A stretch of DNA of 39,188 nt from Ichthyophthirius multifiliis (taxonomy: Eukaryota; Ciliophora; Oligohymenophorea; Hymenostomatida): positions 1 to 39,188 of the forward strand of contig NW_004087677.1 of the NCBI RefSeq assembly GCF_000220395.1, read 5' to 3'. The notes under the pieces were generated by a model. It was not told where the DNA came from and searched no databases. It saw nothing but the letters and a program-made list of their open reading frames with translations. The translations under genes were made by a program, and so were the position numbers. Below, piece after piece: positions 35,665-39,188 of the stretch (position 1 is its first letter; each line of letters opens with the position of its first letter).

Positions 35665-36204
35665 ATGAAAAATAAAAAAATAAAAAAAGAAAAATTTAAT
35701 AATGGACATTCCTTTTTGGAATATTTAAAATAAGAACACAATATTCCTTTACATGAATAAAACCCAAAACTAAAAAAAGCCAAAAGTATCCATCCAAATT
35801 TAGAAGATGAAATAAATGATCTAGAAGAAAATAAATAAGTATATGTGATAAAAGATATTAATAAAAATCGATATTATTTTGAAAGAAATCCTGAATTTGA
35901 AATAAGTGGAACAATCCCATAGGAATTTCTAGTTCCTTAAATAGACAAAACTATATAAAAAGAAAAAATTGTCCAAAAAGATGGTTAACTTTAATAAAGT
36001 TTAGAAAAACTTTAATAAAAAACGAATTGTTTTCATAAATTTTCTAGATAAATAATTAAAGTATAATTTGGTGATATGTTTAAAGATTAAAATCAAGATT
36101 AGACTTAAAATAAGAGATTTGAGTGTTTTAATAAATTTGTTTTTGAATAAAAACCGGAATTGAAAAAAATTTATGAGTCGTTTTTTATGGATTAAAAAAA
36201 ATGA
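35665..36204 (+). CDS. Hypothetical protein (179 aa), single exon
   Basis: A continuous frame runs from ATG 35665 to TGA 36202-36204. It starts with a lysine-rich stretch and then SFLEYLKQEHNIPLHEQ. The middle is acidic and helical (NLEDEINDLEENKQ), followed by KNRYYFERNPEFEISG and a Gln-rich helix. The C-terminal part (FECFNKFVFEQKPELKKIYESF) is helical and amphipathic. It has no signal peptide or membrane helix. Base composition is clearly coding. I do not recognise the family; a small ciliary or cytoskeletal protein would fit, but nothing proves it. Confidence 0.8.
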
Positions 36205-37370
36205 AAAAAATAAAATAAAAAAATTGTTTATAAATTATCATTTTAATAATTTGTATAAATATATATATTTATAAGATATATTATTTTTTATATATTTCAT
36301 ATTTTTTTTTATTTTAATTATTTTTTTGTTTAATATTAAAATAAATAAAAATATTAGTACTTTTTTTATTTATTTTATTTTTTTAAAAAAATATATATTA
36401 TTCAGTAAAAAATTATTAATATATGCATAAATTATTTATAATCAAATATTTAATTTCTTAAAATATATAAAAAGTCAGTAAAATATTAAAAGTTAATATA
36501 AAAAGCCATATAAAATAAATAAAATTAATCAAAAAATATATATAATAAATAAATTTAATAACCAAATTATAATAATTAAAATATTTAATTAAATATCTTG
36601 AACTAAAAAACCATATTAACCTTAAAAGTAAAATACAAAACACTTAAAAATGTCTATTTAAAAAAAAAAACAAAAAACATTTAAGATTGTTTTAACTAAA
36701 ATATATGTTAAAAACATATTAATTTTAAGTTAAATAATTTTAAATAAATATATATATAACTTTAGTTGAATGTTATAAATATGACTATAATCAAACATTA
36801 AAATAGACCCCTAAGTAACACAGTAGAAATTTAAATAAGAAGAACAAATTCTTTTAAAAATATCAAGTTATTAATGATAAGAAAAATATTTGTTTTTATT
36901 TATATAAACAAAAAAAAATAAAACTGTAGGAATTTTTTTATTTTTTTTTCTTAATTAATTAAATTTAACTTGATATAATAAATTAATTTATTTTAAAAAT
37001 ATAAGATATTTTTTTATAAATTGTTATTTAAAATTAATTAATCATTTTTTTTTTTATAAATAATATTTCTGTTTTTTTTATTTTAATATTTTATTTAAAA
37101 AAAAATTATATATTATTTAAAATTTTTAATATATAATATTTATATATATAAATAATTTATATATTTATATATATATATTAAATTTATTTTATTTAAATTT
37201 ATTTATTTTTCTTTTTAAATAAAAAAATGTTATATATAATAGTAAATAATATATTATTTAATTAATTTTAATTTATTTTTATCTTGGTATTAATTTTTAT
37301 ATAGAATATACATTTTTTATAATTTAATAAAATTTAATAAAAATTTAATTAAAAAAAAATAAAAAAAATA
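36205..37370. other. AT-rich spacer, possible small exon near 36781-36870
   Basis: Most of this 1.2-kb stretch is low-complexity A/T. One short island is richer in G and C: from ATG 36781 a frame reads KHQNRPLSNTVEI and then IRRTNSFKNIK before decaying into F/I/K text. It could be an exon of an unfound gene or a relic, and I do not call it as a CDS. The A-rich run just before 37371 fits the start of the next gene. Confidence 0.45.
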
Positions 37371-38002
37371 ATGAATTAAATCCACTTTACTTAAAAATAA
37401 AATTAACAAAATTATTGTGGACTAATGCAAAAATAAAATTAAATATAAAATGAAACAAAATTTATAATAAATAAAGATATAGTTGATTATAACTAATAAT
37501 AATAAAAAAATAACAAATTAATAAAGTAATTAAGTAAAAAAAATTATTTTCATAAAAAATAAATAAAAAAGTAAAAAACTCAAAATTCTTATTAAAAGCT
37601 AGATAATAAATTGGATGTAAAAAAAAATAAAAATTAAGTTATATATATAAAAAGTTAAAAAATAAACATGAAATTGACTTTAATAATAATAGTAAAAGTT
37701 ATTATTAATTAGCAATAAATTACCAAATAGCTAAAACAAAATCATAAAATAAAATCTTTTATTATAAATAAAATAAATAAATTGATAAACAAAATAATTA
37801 TAGAAGTAGTTCATTTAAAAAAATAAACTAAAAATCATCTTAATCATGTATTTATAATAATTAAGAAATCGAAAAGTTAAATAAGTATTATAAGAAATTG
37901 AATAGATCTCGTAGTTAAGAAAGTATAAAAAATAAGATATATTAAAAAGATTTAAAAACATAAAGTAGTTAAAAAAAATAAAAGGAAACTTTAAAATATT
38001 AT

Positions 38003-38038
<36 letters not shown>

Positions 38039-39188
38039 GCCTTTATATTTTTAAAAATGAATAAGAAAGAAATAATTATTTCAATTTAAAAAAGAATAAA
38101 AGTTTCATTAATTAACAATAAAAACTAAATCTAAATAATATTTTTTTTTAAAATAAAAAATTAATTTAGAATGAAACTCATATTTCTTAACGAAATGTTA
38201 AGACTATTAATGTTTCTTTAGTTGAAAATGATATCGAAGTTTATGAATAATTATTATATTTATCAAACGAAAATAAAATATTAAAAGAGCAAAAAAGTTT
38301 ATTTGAATAAAATATTGCAGAATTTTAATAAAATAAATAAAATTAGATAATTTAAATTTAATGTTTTTAATAAGAAAATAATTAATTAAAATAAGAAAAT
38401 GAAAACTTATAAAAAAATTTATTTATGTAAAATATATTAGAAAATTAAATATAATAATTAATAGATTAAAATTCAAATTTAAAAATCAACTTAGAAAATA
38501 AAAGATAAAAAAAAGAAACTACAAATCAAAATATAAAGAATCTTAATTATAATTAAACGATAATTATTAAAATTAAATTCAATAAATTTAAATATAGCAT
38601 GAGGAATAATTATAGATATTATAATTAAAATTAAATTAATAATATTAATAGATTGATAAATTAAATTTATTAAATTAAGAATTATAGCATTAATATTAAT
38701 AGTAAATTAATTAAAATCTTAATGAATGTTAAATTATAAATCAAAGCTAAATTATTAATTTGCAAAATTAAATTTCTGATATGTAAAATTAAATTATTTA
38801 ATTAAAAAAGATTAAGAGGAAAATATTAATAAACTAAAACTTAAATAAAAGAATAAAATTAATAAATTTATATTATAATTGCATTTCTAAAAGGAAAAAT
38901 ACCAAAAAAACATAAATTTACTTATTAAAAATAAATTAAACATACAATAAAAGGAAAATTAAGAAAAACTATATGTATATTAATAAAAGATGCATGATTT
39001 TTATAATATTTAAATGTAAAAATATGAAAAAGAAATATAAGAACTAATATAAAATTAAAAAAAATAGAACTGAAGAAAAAAATAAAAAAATAAAAAATAA
39101 AAAGCCTAAAATAATTATAAATATAAATAAATATATATATAAATTATATAGGAATTGTAAATATATAATTTATTTAAAATAACTTTTT
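37371..39188 (+). CDS. Long coiled-coil protein, N-terminal part (runs off the window)
   Basis: ATG 37371 opens MNQIHFTQKQNQQNYCGL. Exon 1 ends after LDNKLD, at a GT..AG intron of about 40 nt that restores the frame at LKNKHEIDFNNN (near 37660). Later exons give strong coiled-coil text: EVYEQLLYLSNENKILKEQ and SLFEQNIAEFQQNK (38220-38340), then EEQLQILQLKLNQQYQQID and ISDMQNQIIQLKK (38600-38810), then KYEKEIQELIQNQKK (39000-39065). The frame changes between these blocks, so several introns or indels remain unresolved. It is rich in Q, N, K, I, E and L. There is no domain signature, and similarity to other coiled-coil proteins would be uninformative. It is cut by the window's right edge. Confidence 0.7.

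Noticed and set aside
38003-38039. A 37-nt GT...AG intron made only of TAA repeats
   Set aside because: Removing it does not restore the downstream frame of the coiled-coil gene, so the boundary or the repeat length must be different.
1-39188. tRNA, rRNA, CRISPR array, telomere or insertion sequence
   Set aside because: No GC-rich cloverleaf with a TTCGA-type loop, no rRNA core, no spaced direct repeats, no C4A2-type telomeric repeat and no transposase domain were seen on either strand.
1-39188. Organellar or prokaryotic origin suggested by the AT content
   Set aside because: Spliceosomal-type introns, eukaryote-specific families (ferlin, PIG-X, DHHC, RBR) and the ciliate nuclear code rule this out.

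Overview
The window reads as nuclear DNA of a ciliate, most probably an extremely AT-rich oligohymenophorean. Read with the standard code it looks almost gene-free. Read with TAA and TAG as glutamine and TGA as the only stop, it resolves into about 17 genes and one decayed gene, each ending in TGA. Several are recognisable families whose conserved motifs contain in-frame TAA/TAG at tolerant positions. Introns are short (about 40-160 nt), almost pure A+T, and bounded by GT...AG. Coding DNA stands out from spacers by more G and C (GAA, GAT, GGA, GCT codons). The composition resembles Ichthyophthirius-type genomes, but the species is an inference. I saw no telomeric repeat, rRNA, tRNA or CRISPR array.

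Layout. 1-1598: AT-rich, with a doubtful coding fragment near the left edge. 1599-2666 (+): unknown Q-rich protein. 3046-4950 (-): two unknown genes. 5479-7228 (+): RBR (RING-IBR-RING) ubiquitin ligase with membrane segments. 7902-9583 (-): a small unknown protein and a long cytochrome c-domain protein in which the axial Met appears replaced by Cys. 10994-13120 (+): Q/N-rich protein with an SPT2-like acidic tail. 13977-14768 (+): Q-rich coiled-coil protein. 15278-20207 (-): PIG-X (GPI mannosyltransferase subunit), a coiled-coil protein with a probable frameshift, and a PP2C phosphatase. 20772-22010 (-): broken ankyrin-kinase pseudogene. 23127-25313 (+): DHHC palmitoyltransferase, model fully resolved (8 exons). 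25380-28263 (-): FAM135-type alpha/beta-hydrolase. 28773-35079 (+): large ferlin. 35244-35540 (-): acyl-CoA-binding protein. 35665-36204 (+): unknown. 37371-end (+): coiled-coil gene running off the window.

The genes are independent units rather than an operon. From 23 kb to 36 kb they are tightly packed in convergent and divergent pairs, and four consecutive genes act on membranes or lipids: protein palmitoylation, a lipase-like hydrolase, ferlin-type membrane fusion and acyl-CoA binding. PIG-X at 15-16.7 kb adds GPI-anchor synthesis. This grouping may be chance. The points most worth a second look are the cytochrome c with Cys at the ligand position, the multiply disrupted kinase, and the way TAA microsatellites become polyglutamine under this code.
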